Positions 52,140 to 60,236 of a stretch of 64,000 nt of DNA are shown one piece after another. The first letter of the stretch is position 1. Every line of letters begins with the position of its first letter. Origin of the DNA: CBDEGK01 sp965237855 (GTDB lineage: Bacteria > Pseudomonadota > Gammaproteobacteria > Pseudomonadales > Halieaceae). The position numbers and the translations under genes were made by a program. The notes under the pieces are model-generated. The model saw nothing but the letters and a program-made list of their open reading frames with translations. It searched no databases and was not told the DNA's origin. The stretch covers positions 124,001 to 188,000 of the forward strand of contig CBDEGK010000001.1 of the NCBI GenBank assembly GCA_965237855.1, read 5' to 3'.

Positions 52140-52222
52140 TAAAAGGGGTCAGTACCCTTTTTCTAACACCAGCGGATGGTTGCTGACTATAATTATCCTA
52201 AAAAGGGTACTGACCCCTTTTA
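52140..52222. repeat. Long inverted-repeat element 2 (GGGGTCAGTAC core)
   Basis: Two perfect 23-base arms (52140-52162 and 52200-52222) with 37 bases between. Structure and core match element 1 except that the centre is AGTACC instead of AGATCC, so the arms changed together. It lies between two tandem SDR genes, starting right after the first gene's stop, and the AGGAG ribosome site of the second gene directly follows its right arm. Confidence 0.85.
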
Positions 52223-52231
52223 GGAGAAATT

Positions 52232-53062
52232 ATGGGAACTTCTTTTAAAGATAAGACGGTTATTATCACCGGCGCCTCCATGGGTGTCGGCGCTGCCTGC
52301 GCGCGTGCTTTTGCAGCGGAGGGTGCCAACCTGGTGTTGGTGGCGCGAGGCGTTGATGCGCTCAATCGAATTGGCGCGGAGTTGGAAGCGACCACCGGCG
52401 TTCTGACTGTGGCCATGGATGTGGCCGATAGTGAGGCCTGCCTGGAAATGCTGCGCCGGACCAACGAGCGCTTTGGACGGATTGATGTATTGGTGAACAA
52501 CGCCGGCATGCACAATCGTGGCGAGGTGGGCTCGGTCGATCCGCAGTCGGTCGCCCAGATGGTCGATGTCAATCTACGGGCGCCGCTGATGTTGTCGGCC
52601 GCTGTTCTGCCTTACCTGAAAGAACAGGGTGGCGGTGCCATTGTGATGGTCGGTTCATTGGCGGGGCGAACCCCAATGCAGGGTGCGGCGACTTATGGTG
52701 CCACTAAAGCCGGACTGCGGTCCTTCACTTATGCGCTGGGCGATGAAGTGAGAGCACTGGGCATCCACGTGGGTGTGGTGTCACCGGGGCCGATCGATAC
52801 CGGCTTTATCATGGATGAAATCGACGAGGTCGAAGACATTGTGTTCTCTCAGCCGTTAAGTACTGCACAGCAGGTAGCAGATAACGTGCTGGCTATCGCG
52901 CGCGGTGAGGCAGATGAAATCTCCATGCCAGCTTTCAGTGGCAAGCTCACGACCCTGAGTTACCTGTTCCCCAAGTTACGCCGCAGAATACGCGATCGCC
53001 TCTACGCCATCGGTCGTAAAAACAAAGAGAAATACCGAGTTTCAAGGGGTCAGACCTCTTGA
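52232..53062 (+). CDS. Short-chain dehydrogenase/reductase with a repeat-encoded C-terminus
   Basis: 276 residues. It has ITGASMGVGAA, LVNNAGMHN, VGSLAGRTPMQ and YGATKAGL (catalytic Tyr and Lys), and a C-terminal extension of about 40 residues with a basic patch (KLRRRIRDRLYAIGRKNKEK), perhaps membrane-associating. The last nine or so codons (ending RGQTS) and the TGA stop lie within the left arm of inverted-repeat element 3, so the present C-terminus is supplied by the repeat. Confidence 0.88.
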   Translation: MGTSFKDKTVIITGASMGVGAACARAFAAEGANLVLVARGVDALNRIGAELEATTGVLTVAMDVADSEACLEMLRRTNERFGRIDVLVNNAGMHNRGEVGSVDPQSVAQMVDVNLRAPLMLSAAVLPYLKEQGGGAIVMVGSLAGRTPMQGAATYGATKAGLRSFTYALGDEVRALGIHVGVVSPGPIDTGFIMDEIDEVEDIVFSQPLSTAQQVADNVLAIARGEADEISMPAFSGKLTTLSYLFPKLRRRIRDRLYAIGRKNKEKYRVSRGQTS

Positions 53063-53128
53063 AATATACCCCGGTGCCATGGATCGGGAGCAAGCGTGGT
53101 TTTCAAGAGGTCTGACCCCTTGAAACTC
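53037..53128. repeat. Long inverted-repeat element 3 (GGGGTCAGACC core)
   Basis: Two perfect 28-base arms (53037-53064 and 53101-53128) with 36 bases between. Its left arm contains the stop codon of the SDR gene at 53060-53062 and its right arm overlaps the stop codon of the convergent rubredoxin gene (53127-53129). The core is shared with elements 1 and 2 but the outer sequence is TTTCAAGG in place of AAAAGG. Confidence 0.88.
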
Positions 53129-53291
53129 AGTCCTGCTTGACGAAATCTTCCTTGTAGCGCACGCCGCAGTCGGGGCAGGTGAAGTCGTCGCTGAGGCTGT
53201 CGAACAAAGTACCCGGGGGATAACCCTCATGGGCATCCCCCGTGTCTTCATCAAACCGGTATTTGCAACCGGGGCATTCGTAGACTGCCAT
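53127..53291 (-). CDS. rubA: Rubredoxin, AlkB-linked
   Basis: 54 residues on the minus strand. CPGCKYRF and CPDCGVRYKEDF supply the four iron-binding cysteines; the GVRYKEDF ending is typical of the alkane-hydroxylase electron carriers (AlkG2 type). Its ATG overlaps the alkB stop by one base (TGATG), so it is translated with alkB. The stop codon lies at the edge of inverted-repeat element 3. It would pass electrons from a rubredoxin reductase (not in the window) to AlkB. Confidence 0.96.
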   Translation of the reverse strand: MAVYECPGCKYRFDEDTGDAHEGYPPGTLFDSLSDDFTCPDCGVRYKEDFVKQD

Positions 53292-54484
53292 CAGGCGGTC
53301 ACCAGCTTACCGTTGCCGAAGCGCGCGTAGATCTCGTCGCGCATGTCAGGGTCAATGTTGACCTTGGACAGGTCACCGTTGATGTGGGGCAGGGCCAGCA
53401 GGCGCTTGTCCATCACCTTGTACCAGAGCCAGGGAATATACGCAGCCATGTACATACCATAATAGCCGTTGGGCAGCTCAGGCAAATTCTCGAAGTTGCG
53501 CAGGCTCTGGTAGCGACGGGTCGGGTTAGCGTGGTGGTCGGAATGGCGCTCCAGGTGGAACAGCACGATGTTGCTGAAAATGTAATTGGCATTCCAGGAG
53601 TGGTGGGGCAGGCAGCGCTCGTAGCGGCCTTTCTCATCTTTCTCCCGCAACAGGCCATAGTGCTCAATATAGTTGGCCGAGGTCAGCTGAAACCAGGCAT
53701 ATACATTGTGGATGGCCAGGAACGGAATCATGATCCAGCCGAAGGCGACGATCAGGCCAATCTGCAATACCGCGCTGATGGCGAAAGATTGCAGGATGTC
53801 GTTCTGCCAGTTCCAAGCCGATTTACCCTGACGCTCCATGCGAACTTTTTCCTGCTCCCAGCCGCGAGTGAAGGCGCCGGGGATTTCCCGCAGCACAAAC
53901 TTGTAAATTGACTCACCCATGCGTGAAGAAGCCGGATCTTCTGCTGTGGCCACGGCAGTGTGATGGCCGCGATTGTGTTCGATGCAGAAGTGTCCATAGG
54001 CGGGCACGGCCAACACGATCTTGGCGAGGAAGCGTTCCAGGTCCGTTTTCTTGTGACCCATCTCGTGGGCGGTGTTGATACCCAGGCCGCTATAGCTGCC
54101 CGCGGTCAATGCCAGCGCCAGTACAGACCAGATGGTAAGGTCGTTAGTACCGATAAACCAGGCGATACCAATCAGCACGATAAAGTGCAGGGGCACCGTG
54201 AGATAGGTGAGCCAACGGTAATACGTGTCCTCTTCTAACTGAGGCACGATCTCTTCCGGCGGATTGTTGGTGTCGCTACCCAGGATCCAGTCGAGCAAGG
54301 GGATAAGGACATAGGTGACAAACAGGGGTAGGCCGAGGGCCCACTGGCTGCCGGTCTGGAAAAACAATGCAATTCCCATCAATGGGAAAATCGGCATGAT
54401 CATCGACGACAGCCACAAGTAGCGCTTCTTGTCGGTGTAGGAAATCGTGCCCTGTTCAGGGTGTTCAAGAGTATAGGTCGTCAT
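53291..54484 (-). CDS. alkB: Alkane 1-monooxygenase AlkB
   Basis: 397 residues from ATG 54484, preceded by GGAGG; the longer frame to 54571 has no ribosome site. Six TM segments and the diiron His motifs are present: HEMGHKK, EHNRGHHTAVATAEDPASS and LERHSDHHANPTRRYQSL; NYIEHYGLL is the AlkB signature. It hydroxylates terminal carbons of medium-chain n-alkanes. The gene is divergent to an AraC-type regulator, with AGTGACA direct repeats in the gap, and is coupled to rubredoxin downstream. Confidence 0.97.
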   Translation of the reverse strand: MTTYTLEHPEQGTISYTDKKRYLWLSSMIMPIFPLMGIALFFQTGSQWALGLPLFVTYVLIPLLDWILGSDTNNPPEEIVPQLEEDTYYRWLTYLTVPLHFIVLIGIAWFIGTNDLTIWSVLALALTAGSYSGLGINTAHEMGHKKTDLERFLAKIVLAVPAYGHFCIEHNRGHHTAVATAEDPASSRMGESIYKFVLREIPGAFTRGWEQEKVRMERQGKSAWNWQNDILQSFAISAVLQIGLIVAFGWIMIPFLAIHNVYAWFQLTSANYIEHYGLLREKDEKGRYERCLPHHSWNANYIFSNIVLFHLERHSDHHANPTRRYQSLRNFENLPELPNGYYGMYMAAYIPWLWYKVMDKRLLALPHINGDLSKVNIDPDMRDEIYARFGNGKLVTA

Positions 54485-54551
54485 GGGTGCACCTCCGCAT
54501 TCAATATAGACCAAATAATAACCGCTAGCCCTCCGTCCCCCAATTTCACTT

Positions 54552-54580
54552 AGTGACAAAATACTGGTCATTAAGTGACA
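54552..54580. promoter_or_regulatory. Direct repeats in the alkB/AraC-type gap
   Basis: AGTGACA occurs at 54552-54558 and 54574-54580, both preceded by TTA-like bases, with 22 bases start to start, about two helical turns. AraC-family proteins bind paired direct half-sites with this spacing. The repeats are 20-48 bases before the regulator's start and about 70-100 before alkB. Confidence 0.5.
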
Positions 54581-54599
54581 CTCGGTTCACTATGTTGAG

Positions 54600-55622
54600 A
54601 TGAAACACGGCTACTTTTCTTCGGCAGCCTACGCATTGCTGTACTTGCGGGCGACCCAGCTGGATCCGGAGCTTGTACTGGCGGGTACTGGCGTGAGCCT
54701 GGCCGAGGTCGAGCAGATGGACTTTCTCCCCTCCGAAACCCTGGCGCGGCTGCTGCGCAATATTGATGCGGCCGGTGCACAACCGGGCTGGGCCGCCCGG
54801 GTGGGCGAACAATTGAATATCAGCAGCCATGGCCCGCTGGGCTTTGCCGCACTCAGCGCTCCGACCTTGCGCGCGGCCCTGGATGTGATGATGGATTACC
54901 ACGCGGTGCGGGTGACCAGCATCTCCGCCGAAGTGATAGAGCGGGATCGGCACACCCTGTTCGTGATTCACGATCTCGCCGGCGATGCGCAGTATGCCCA
55001 GTGGCTGGCGGAAACGGTGCTCAAGGTCATGGAATCACTGGTAGAAACCATCATGGGTCACCCCATTGGCGAGCAAGTCACCATCAGTTTTACCGCACCG
55101 GCGCCGCCTTACCAGGCGTCACTGGCACAAACCTACGGTTCCCCCTGCCAGTTCAACGCCGAATTCAATGCCATCGCCATTCCCACCTCCTGGGGCGATA
55201 TCCGCTCGCCGCTTTATGATGAAGACATCTACCGCATCAACATCGCCAAGTGCCGGGAGATCATCAGTAGCCACACCGGCCAGGTGGATACCCTGCAACG
55301 GGTGCGGGAGTTGTTGGACCTGCATTTTCAGCAGGCCACTGCGAGCGCCGCGGCAGGACCGCCCCCCAGCCTCGAAGGCATTGCCGACATCATGCATGTC
55401 ACCCCGCGCACCCTGATTCGCCGCTTACGCAGTCGTGACACCAGTTTTCGCGGTGTAATAGAGGAAGCGCGTGAGCAATGTGCCGAGGAACTGTTATCCC
55501 GGGCCAACCTCACCGTGGCCGACGTGGGCTATCGCCTCGGCTACAGCGATTCCGCCAATTTTGGCCGTGCATTTCGGCGCTGGAAGGGGCTCACACCCGC
55601 CGCGTGGCGGCGAGCCCAGTAA
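54600..55622 (+). CDS. AraC-family transcriptional regulator, probably of alkB
   Basis: 340 residues. The N-terminal 180 or so residues resemble the Arabinose_bd domain of OruR/ArgR-like regulators (DPELVLAGTGVSLAEVEQMD, HGPLGFAALSAPTLRAALDV). The C-terminal domain has two HTH motifs (LEGIADIMHVTPRTLIRRLR and LTVADVGYRLGYSDSANFGR, then FRRWKGLTPAAWRR). It is divergent from alkB with direct repeats between. AraC-type activators such as AlkR control alkane hydroxylase genes in Acinetobacter, so the same role is inferred. Confidence 0.9.
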   Translation: MKHGYFSSAAYALLYLRATQLDPELVLAGTGVSLAEVEQMDFLPSETLARLLRNIDAAGAQPGWAARVGEQLNISSHGPLGFAALSAPTLRAALDVMMDYHAVRVTSISAEVIERDRHTLFVIHDLAGDAQYAQWLAETVLKVMESLVETIMGHPIGEQVTISFTAPAPPYQASLAQTYGSPCQFNAEFNAIAIPTSWGDIRSPLYDEDIYRINIAKCREIISSHTGQVDTLQRVRELLDLHFQQATASAAAGPPPSLEGIADIMHVTPRTLIRRLRSRDTSFRGVIEEAREQCAEELLSRANLTVADVGYRLGYSDSANFGRAFRRWKGLTPAAWRRAQ

Positions 55623-55628
55623 ATTCGC

Positions 55629-55654
55629 CGGCTTTTCTGAAAAACCGGTTTATA
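55629..55654 (+). terminator. Likely rho-independent terminator of the AraC-type gene
   Basis: CCGGCTTTT, loop CTG, AAAAACCGG form a stem with a single mismatch, followed by TTTATATTT. It begins six bases after the stop codon of the AraC-family gene. Confidence 0.55.
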
Positions 55655-55783
55655 TTTGAATAACGTAAATAATACGGAAGGGGTATTTTCCGCCAAAAGA
55701 GTGGATTAGTATGACTGCACAACTCGGCTCCACCCTCATCACAGAAGTCGTTTGATAACTATAAATAATCAAGAGGAATCCGC

Positions 55784-58300
55784 ATGTCTTTTCTAACCCG
55801 GAAAACACCGATCGTCGCTGCTGTGGCCCTGGCAACAGCAAGCAGCATGTCCCACGCCCAGCTAATGCTGGAAGAAGTGATCGTCACCGCCCAGAAGCGG
55901 GCGGAAAGCCTGCAGGATGTACCCATTTCGGTATCAGCCATCCAGGGCGAGAAGCTGGAGAGCGCCGGTATCCAGAACATGGCGCAATTGGCGGACCATG
56001 TGCCCAACCTGCACATCGCCGATGCACCGGTGAACACCAACATTTACATGCGCGGCATGGGCTCGGGTAACAACCAGGCCTTTGAACAGTCAGTGGGTAT
56101 GTATATCGATGGCGTTTACATGGGTCGTGGTCGCCAGTATCGCTCTCCCTTTATGGATATTGAACGGGTGGAAGTATTGCGTGGCCCCCAGGGCACACTG
56201 TTCGGAAAGAATACGGTGGCCGGCGCGGTTAACATCACCACTGCATCGCCGGGGCTGGATGATCCCTTCAATGGCAGCATTGCAGTGAACGCAGAAACCA
56301 ACGACGGTTATATTGTTGAGGGTTTCCTGAGTGGGGCGGTAAGCGAGAACTTTGCCCTGCGTGCTGCTTTCAAGTACCGCGAAAATGCCGGGTTTATAGA
56401 AAATACTTACCTGGATCAGGATGAGCCTGAGATCGAAGACACAACCTTTCGCCTGACTGCCGTGTGGCAGATCAGCGACAATTTCGACGCCACTTTCAAA
56501 TACAGCAAGTCTGAATACGAACGCTTGGGTGTGAACTCAGCGGGCTGGTTGTATTTGAATGAAGAAGAAAGAGCGCGCGATGTCCCAAATAGGGGCGCTT
56601 TTCAAAGTGCTATCTATGCCGTCACTGATGCCTTTTTCCCGGCTTATGCGGGGGAAGTAGGCAAGGAATTTGAAACCTACAAGGACAATGGCCAGGGTAG
56701 TACCGGCGCAGCCTGGGCCGGTAAGAACCCTGAAAGCAGCGACAACGAAGCTGATAATTTCGTTATGACCCTGAACTATTACGCGGGAGAGCACACGATT
56801 ACCGCGGTGACCGGTTATTCGGAGTACGAATTTGTAGACGGTGCCGATGTTGACTGGTTGCCGGCACGTTTTATTAACCGCGATGACGACCAGACCTTCG
56901 AACAGATCAGCCAGGAAATTCGCCTGGCAGCGCCCACCGGCGGCAAAATCGAATACATGGTCGGCGCCTACTACGAAGAAAGTGAACTCGTAAGTGATCG
57001 CAGGGTTGCTATTGACGGCACCATGGATGGCCTGTTCCAGGATGTGCAGGCCAGTCTTTTGGTGCCAGGATTGCCGGATTTTCTAACCATGGGCGATATA
57101 GGCCTACCCACGGTTGGATCCGCCGCTGGCGCCGCGAGGGGGTTGTCTTATGCTGGTGGTGAACTTACCAGAGATCACTTATACACACTGGATTCAGATT
57201 CCTGGGCTATCTTTGCACAGGGCACCTACAACTTTAACGACAATGTTCGCCTGACCCTGGGTGTGCGCTATACCGAAGAAACCAAAGATGTACGCAGCAC
57301 ACAGATCTTGACGGATGATATTCTTGGAATCGGCATTGAAAACACTGATCCGGTGCTGGGTCAAATTTTTGCTCAAGATTTTAATACTTATGCCTATGAC
57401 TTTACCGAAGACCGTGAAATAGACCAGTGGATTCCCTCGGCCAATCTACAATGGAATGTCGGTGAGGATACCCTGCTGTACTTCTCCTGGTCTGGGGGCT
57501 TCAAAAGTGGTGGTTTCACCGCTGCTGACGATTTGGCACCCGGTGACCTCGATCCGTCGGAGTGGGGACCCTATGATCCCACCAATCCGCCCGATGACTT
57601 TGAGTTCGATGACGAGGAGGTGAGCGCCTTTGAAATCGGCGGCAAGCATACCTTGCTGGACGGTGCCATGACCCTGAACTGGGCGGCCTTTTATACCGAC
57701 TACACCGATTTACAAATTGCCATCTTCAAGGGCGTAGGCTTCACCGTGACCAACGCCGATGCCGAAGTGCAGGGTCTCGAAGTTGATGCCCTGTGGCAGG
57801 CCACCGAAGGTCTGCGTCTGGGGGCTAACTTTGCCTACCTGGATTCCGTCTGGAAGGACTACGCTCACGGACCCTGTACGGCACTTCAGTTGGATATTGA
57901 CGCAGCGTGTGGTCTAGAAGGTGCCTTAACTAATAATGACCTCTCCGATGAGACTTCATCGTTCGCGCCGGAATACTCCGGTTCCGTGTACTTTGATTAC
58001 AGCTACCTGATGGGCAGCGGTATGGAGTTGTTCGCCGGCGGTGAAGTCAACTACAGCGATGAGTTCAGCCCCCAGGGTGACAAGGATCCCCTTGACACAA
58101 CTGAGAGTTTTACCAAGGTCAATCTGCGTATCGGTTTGCGTGGCGCCAACGAAAATTGGGAAGTCATGCTCTACGGCCGCAATATCACTGATGAACAGGT
58201 TTATTCCATCAGCTTCGATACGCCGTTACTGGTAGGTTCTCACTCCGCCCAGATCGACGAGGGTGAAGTGTACGGCGCCCGCTTTAAGTATATGTTTTAG
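55784..58300 (+). CDS. TonB-dependent outer-membrane receptor
   Basis: 838 residues. A signal peptide ends at SMSHAQ; the TonB box is EEVIVTAQKR, and the plug domain follows with DIERVEVLRGPQGTLFGKNT. A 22-strand barrel with the usual alternating pattern continues to the aromatic C-terminus GARFKYMF. It belongs to the iron complex/unknown-substrate group common in marine gammaproteobacteria. Its position after the alkane regulator hints at uptake of hydrocarbons or their products, but that is inference only. Its stop overlaps that of the convergent alr gene. Confidence 0.95.
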   Translation: MSFLTRKTPIVAAVALATASSMSHAQLMLEEVIVTAQKRAESLQDVPISVSAIQGEKLESAGIQNMAQLADHVPNLHIADAPVNTNIYMRGMGSGNNQAFEQSVGMYIDGVYMGRGRQYRSPFMDIERVEVLRGPQGTLFGKNTVAGAVNITTASPGLDDPFNGSIAVNAETNDGYIVEGFLSGAVSENFALRAAFKYRENAGFIENTYLDQDEPEIEDTTFRLTAVWQISDNFDATFKYSKSEYERLGVNSAGWLYLNEEERARDVPNRGAFQSAIYAVTDAFFPAYAGEVGKEFETYKDNGQGSTGAAWAGKNPESSDNEADNFVMTLNYYAGEHTITAVTGYSEYEFVDGADVDWLPARFINRDDDQTFEQISQEIRLAAPTGGKIEYMVGAYYEESELVSDRRVAIDGTMDGLFQDVQASLLVPGLPDFLTMGDIGLPTVGSAAGAARGLSYAGGELTRDHLYTLDSDSWAIFAQGTYNFNDNVRLTLGVRYTEETKDVRSTQILTDDILGIGIENTDPVLGQIFAQDFNTYAYDFTEDREIDQWIPSANLQWNVGEDTLLYFSWSGGFKSGGFTAADDLAPGDLDPSEWGPYDPTNPPDDFEFDDEEVSAFEIGGKHTLLDGAMTLNWAAFYTDYTDLQIAIFKGVGFTVTNADAEVQGLEVDALWQATEGLRLGANFAYLDSVWKDYAHGPCTALQLDIDAACGLEGALTNNDLSDETSSFAPEYSGSVYFDYSYLMGSGMELFAGGEVNYSDEFSPQGDKDPLDTTESFTKVNLRIGLRGANENWEVMLYGRNITDEQVYSISFDTPLLVGSHSAQIDEGEVYGARFKYMF

Positions 58301-59379
58301 TTGATAGCTTCCCGCGGCACCCGGTTGTGCATGCGGGTCATAATCTCATAGCCAATGGTGTCGGCGTGTATCGCGACTTCATTGGCTGAGAGATCCTCGC
58401 CCCACAAAATCACTTCATCACCAATACTCACCGGCCCCAGGTCGGTGACATCGACGGTGATCATATCCATGGATACCCGGCCCACTAATCGCGCCCGCTG
58501 ACTGTTGATCAGCACCGGCGTGCTGTTGGCAGCGTGGCGCGGATAGCCGTCGCCGTAGCCAACCGGCACGGTGGCGATACGGCTGGGTTTTTCTGCGCTC
58601 CAGGTATTGGCATAGCCAACGCTTTCGCCCACCGCAATCTCACGCACCGCCATGACTTCCGAGCGGAAGGTCATCACCGCTTGTAAGGCCTCGGTTTCAG
58701 CGTGATCAACAGAGAAGGGGGAATGACCGTACAACATGAAACCGGGGCGGTTCCACTCGGCGCGGGCCTCGGGCCAGCCCAGCAGGCCGGGCGAATTGGC
58801 CAGGCTGCAGGGGGCATCAATGCCGCGCGTGCACTCCCGAAACAACGCTATCTGCTGCGGAGTGAAATCGCTGTCCAGGTCATCGGCACTGGCGAAGTGC
58901 GTGGCCAGCACTATGTCATTGGCAATATTCGGATGTGCCTGCAATCGACTATAGAGTTCTGCCGCTTGTTGCGGCTGAAAGCCGAGCCGGTGCATGCCGG
59001 TATCAATCTTCAGCCAGCAGATCAAAGGATGGGGTATGGAGGCAGACTCAACCGCCGCCACTTGTTCTTCACTCTGCAACATGGTCCAGAAATTCTGTGC
59101 CGCGGCCAGCTCCACTTCTTCAGCGGAAAAGAATCCTTCCAGCAGCAAGATAGGCTTGTCGATGCCGGCCTCACGCAACTCCACGGCCTCCTCAATGCAA
59201 GCGACACCGAGGGCGGGTGCCAGCGGTGCCAGGGTTTGCGCTACCATGATGGCCCCATGGCCATAGGCATTGGCCTTGACGATGGGTATGGCATTGCCCT
59301 TACCACTCAGACGCTGGGCGGTGGCGTAGTTGTGCCGCAGGGCATCGCGGTTGATCAGGGCGCGAGTGGGGCGGGCCAT
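58297..59379 (-). CDS. alr: Alanine racemase
   Basis: 360 residues. The PLP-binding Lys is in IPIVKANAYGHG, the active-site Tyr region in FMLYGHSPF, and VGRVSMDMITVDVTDLG and VPVGYGDGYPR are further signatures. It interconverts L- and D-alanine. It is the last gene of the six-gene minus-strand operon, sharing one base (TGATG) with the aminotransferase gene. The size and motifs match a full, probably active enzyme. Its stop codon overlaps the TonB receptor's stop by three bases. Confidence 0.96.
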   Translation of the reverse strand: MARPTRALINRDALRHNYATAQRLSGKGNAIPIVKANAYGHGAIMVAQTLAPLAPALGVACIEEAVELREAGIDKPILLLEGFFSAEEVELAAAQNFWTMLQSEEQVAAVESASIPHPLICWLKIDTGMHRLGFQPQQAAELYSRLQAHPNIANDIVLATHFASADDLDSDFTPQQIALFRECTRGIDAPCSLANSPGLLGWPEARAEWNRPGFMLYGHSPFSVDHAETEALQAVMTFRSEVMAVREIAVGESVGYANTWSAEKPSRIATVPVGYGDGYPRHAANSTPVLINSQRARLVGRVSMDMITVDVTDLGPVSIGDEVILWGEDLSANEVAIHADTIGYEIMTRMHNRVPREAIN

Positions 59380-60236
59380 CAGTAGTCGTACTTGTGTTGG
59401 GAAAACAAGGCCTGGGCCTGCAGCCAGGTGTCGCCCACTTCGCCGTCACCGACGGGCTCGCCGTCAATAAGAGTGACTGGCGCTATCTCCTTGGTGGAAC
59501 TGGAAATCCACACTTCGTCGGCGTTGCGCAGCTCGTCCAATGTAACAGTCCGCTCTTCTACCGAAATGCTGCCGTCTTGCTTAAGAATCTGTAGCAAGAG
59601 CAAGCGGGTTATGCCGGGCAGAATCTGGCGGTCTGTCGGTGGCGTAGCAACCACGCCATCTTTGATGACGTAGACATTGCAAGCGCTGGCTTCAGTCAGT
59701 TCGCCCTCACTGTTGTAGAGAATGGTTTCGTTGTTGCCACCCTCGTAACCCTGGTTGAAGTGCATGACGTTGCCGAGCAGGGCGGTTGACTTGATATTGC
59801 AGCGTTTCCAGCGCAGGTCTTCGGTGGTGGTTACGGCATAAGCCTTCGCCTTGGATTTATCCGCCACCGGTGGTTCGGGTACCTCGAAGGTGAACGCGAA
59901 AACAGTAGGCGTCACATCTTCGGGGTAGGCGTGAAAGCGCTTGTTATCGGCTCCCCGTGACACATGCAGGTAGATGCCGAGATTGCAGGCGCCGTTGCGT
60001 TCGGCCAATTGTTCGCACACGTTCTGCCATTGGGAATCGCTCCAGTCCAACACAATGCCTATTGCATCCAGGCCATCGCGCATGCGGTCGACATGGGGTT
60101 TGAATCCAACCATCTGTCCGCCGTAGCAGGGGATCACCTCGTAGATGCCATCGCCAAACAAAAAACCGCGGTCCATGGGTGATATGCGGGCTTCTGCCAT
60201 CGGCATGTAGTCGCCATCCAGGTACACGACGCTCAT
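59379..60236 (-). CDS. dat: D-amino acid aminotransferase (class IV)
   Basis: 285 residues of fold-type IV: YLDGDYMPMAEARISPMDRGFLFGDGIYEVIP at the N-terminus, the PLP Lys in RWKRCNIKSTALLGNVMHF, the Glu region ELTEASACNVYVI and DELRNADEVWISSST near the end. The D-alanine transaminase group exchanges D-alanine or other D-amino acids with 2-oxoglutarate, giving D-glutamate. It could also be a branched-chain enzyme; the D-specific YEVIPCY and SRGADNKRFH regions and the adjacent alr favour the D-type. It overlaps the DUF4392 gene by four bases. Confidence 0.88.
   Translation of the reverse strand: MSVVYLDGDYMPMAEARISPMDRGFLFGDGIYEVIPCYGGQMVGFKPHVDRMRDGLDAIGIVLDWSDSQWQNVCEQLAERNGACNLGIYLHVSRGADNKRFHAYPEDVTPTVFAFTFEVPEPPVADKSKAKAYAVTTTEDLRWKRCNIKSTALLGNVMHFNQGYEGGNNETILYNSEGELTEASACNVYVIKDGVVATPPTDRQILPGITRLLLLQILKQDGSISVEERTVTLDELRNADEVWISSSTKEIAPVTLIDGEPVGDGEVGDTWLQAQALFSQHKYDY

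Noticed and set aside
46025..53128. CRISPR array made of the GGGGTCAG repeats
   Set aside because: There are only three elements, far apart, each an inverted pair rather than regularly spaced direct repeats; no cas genes.
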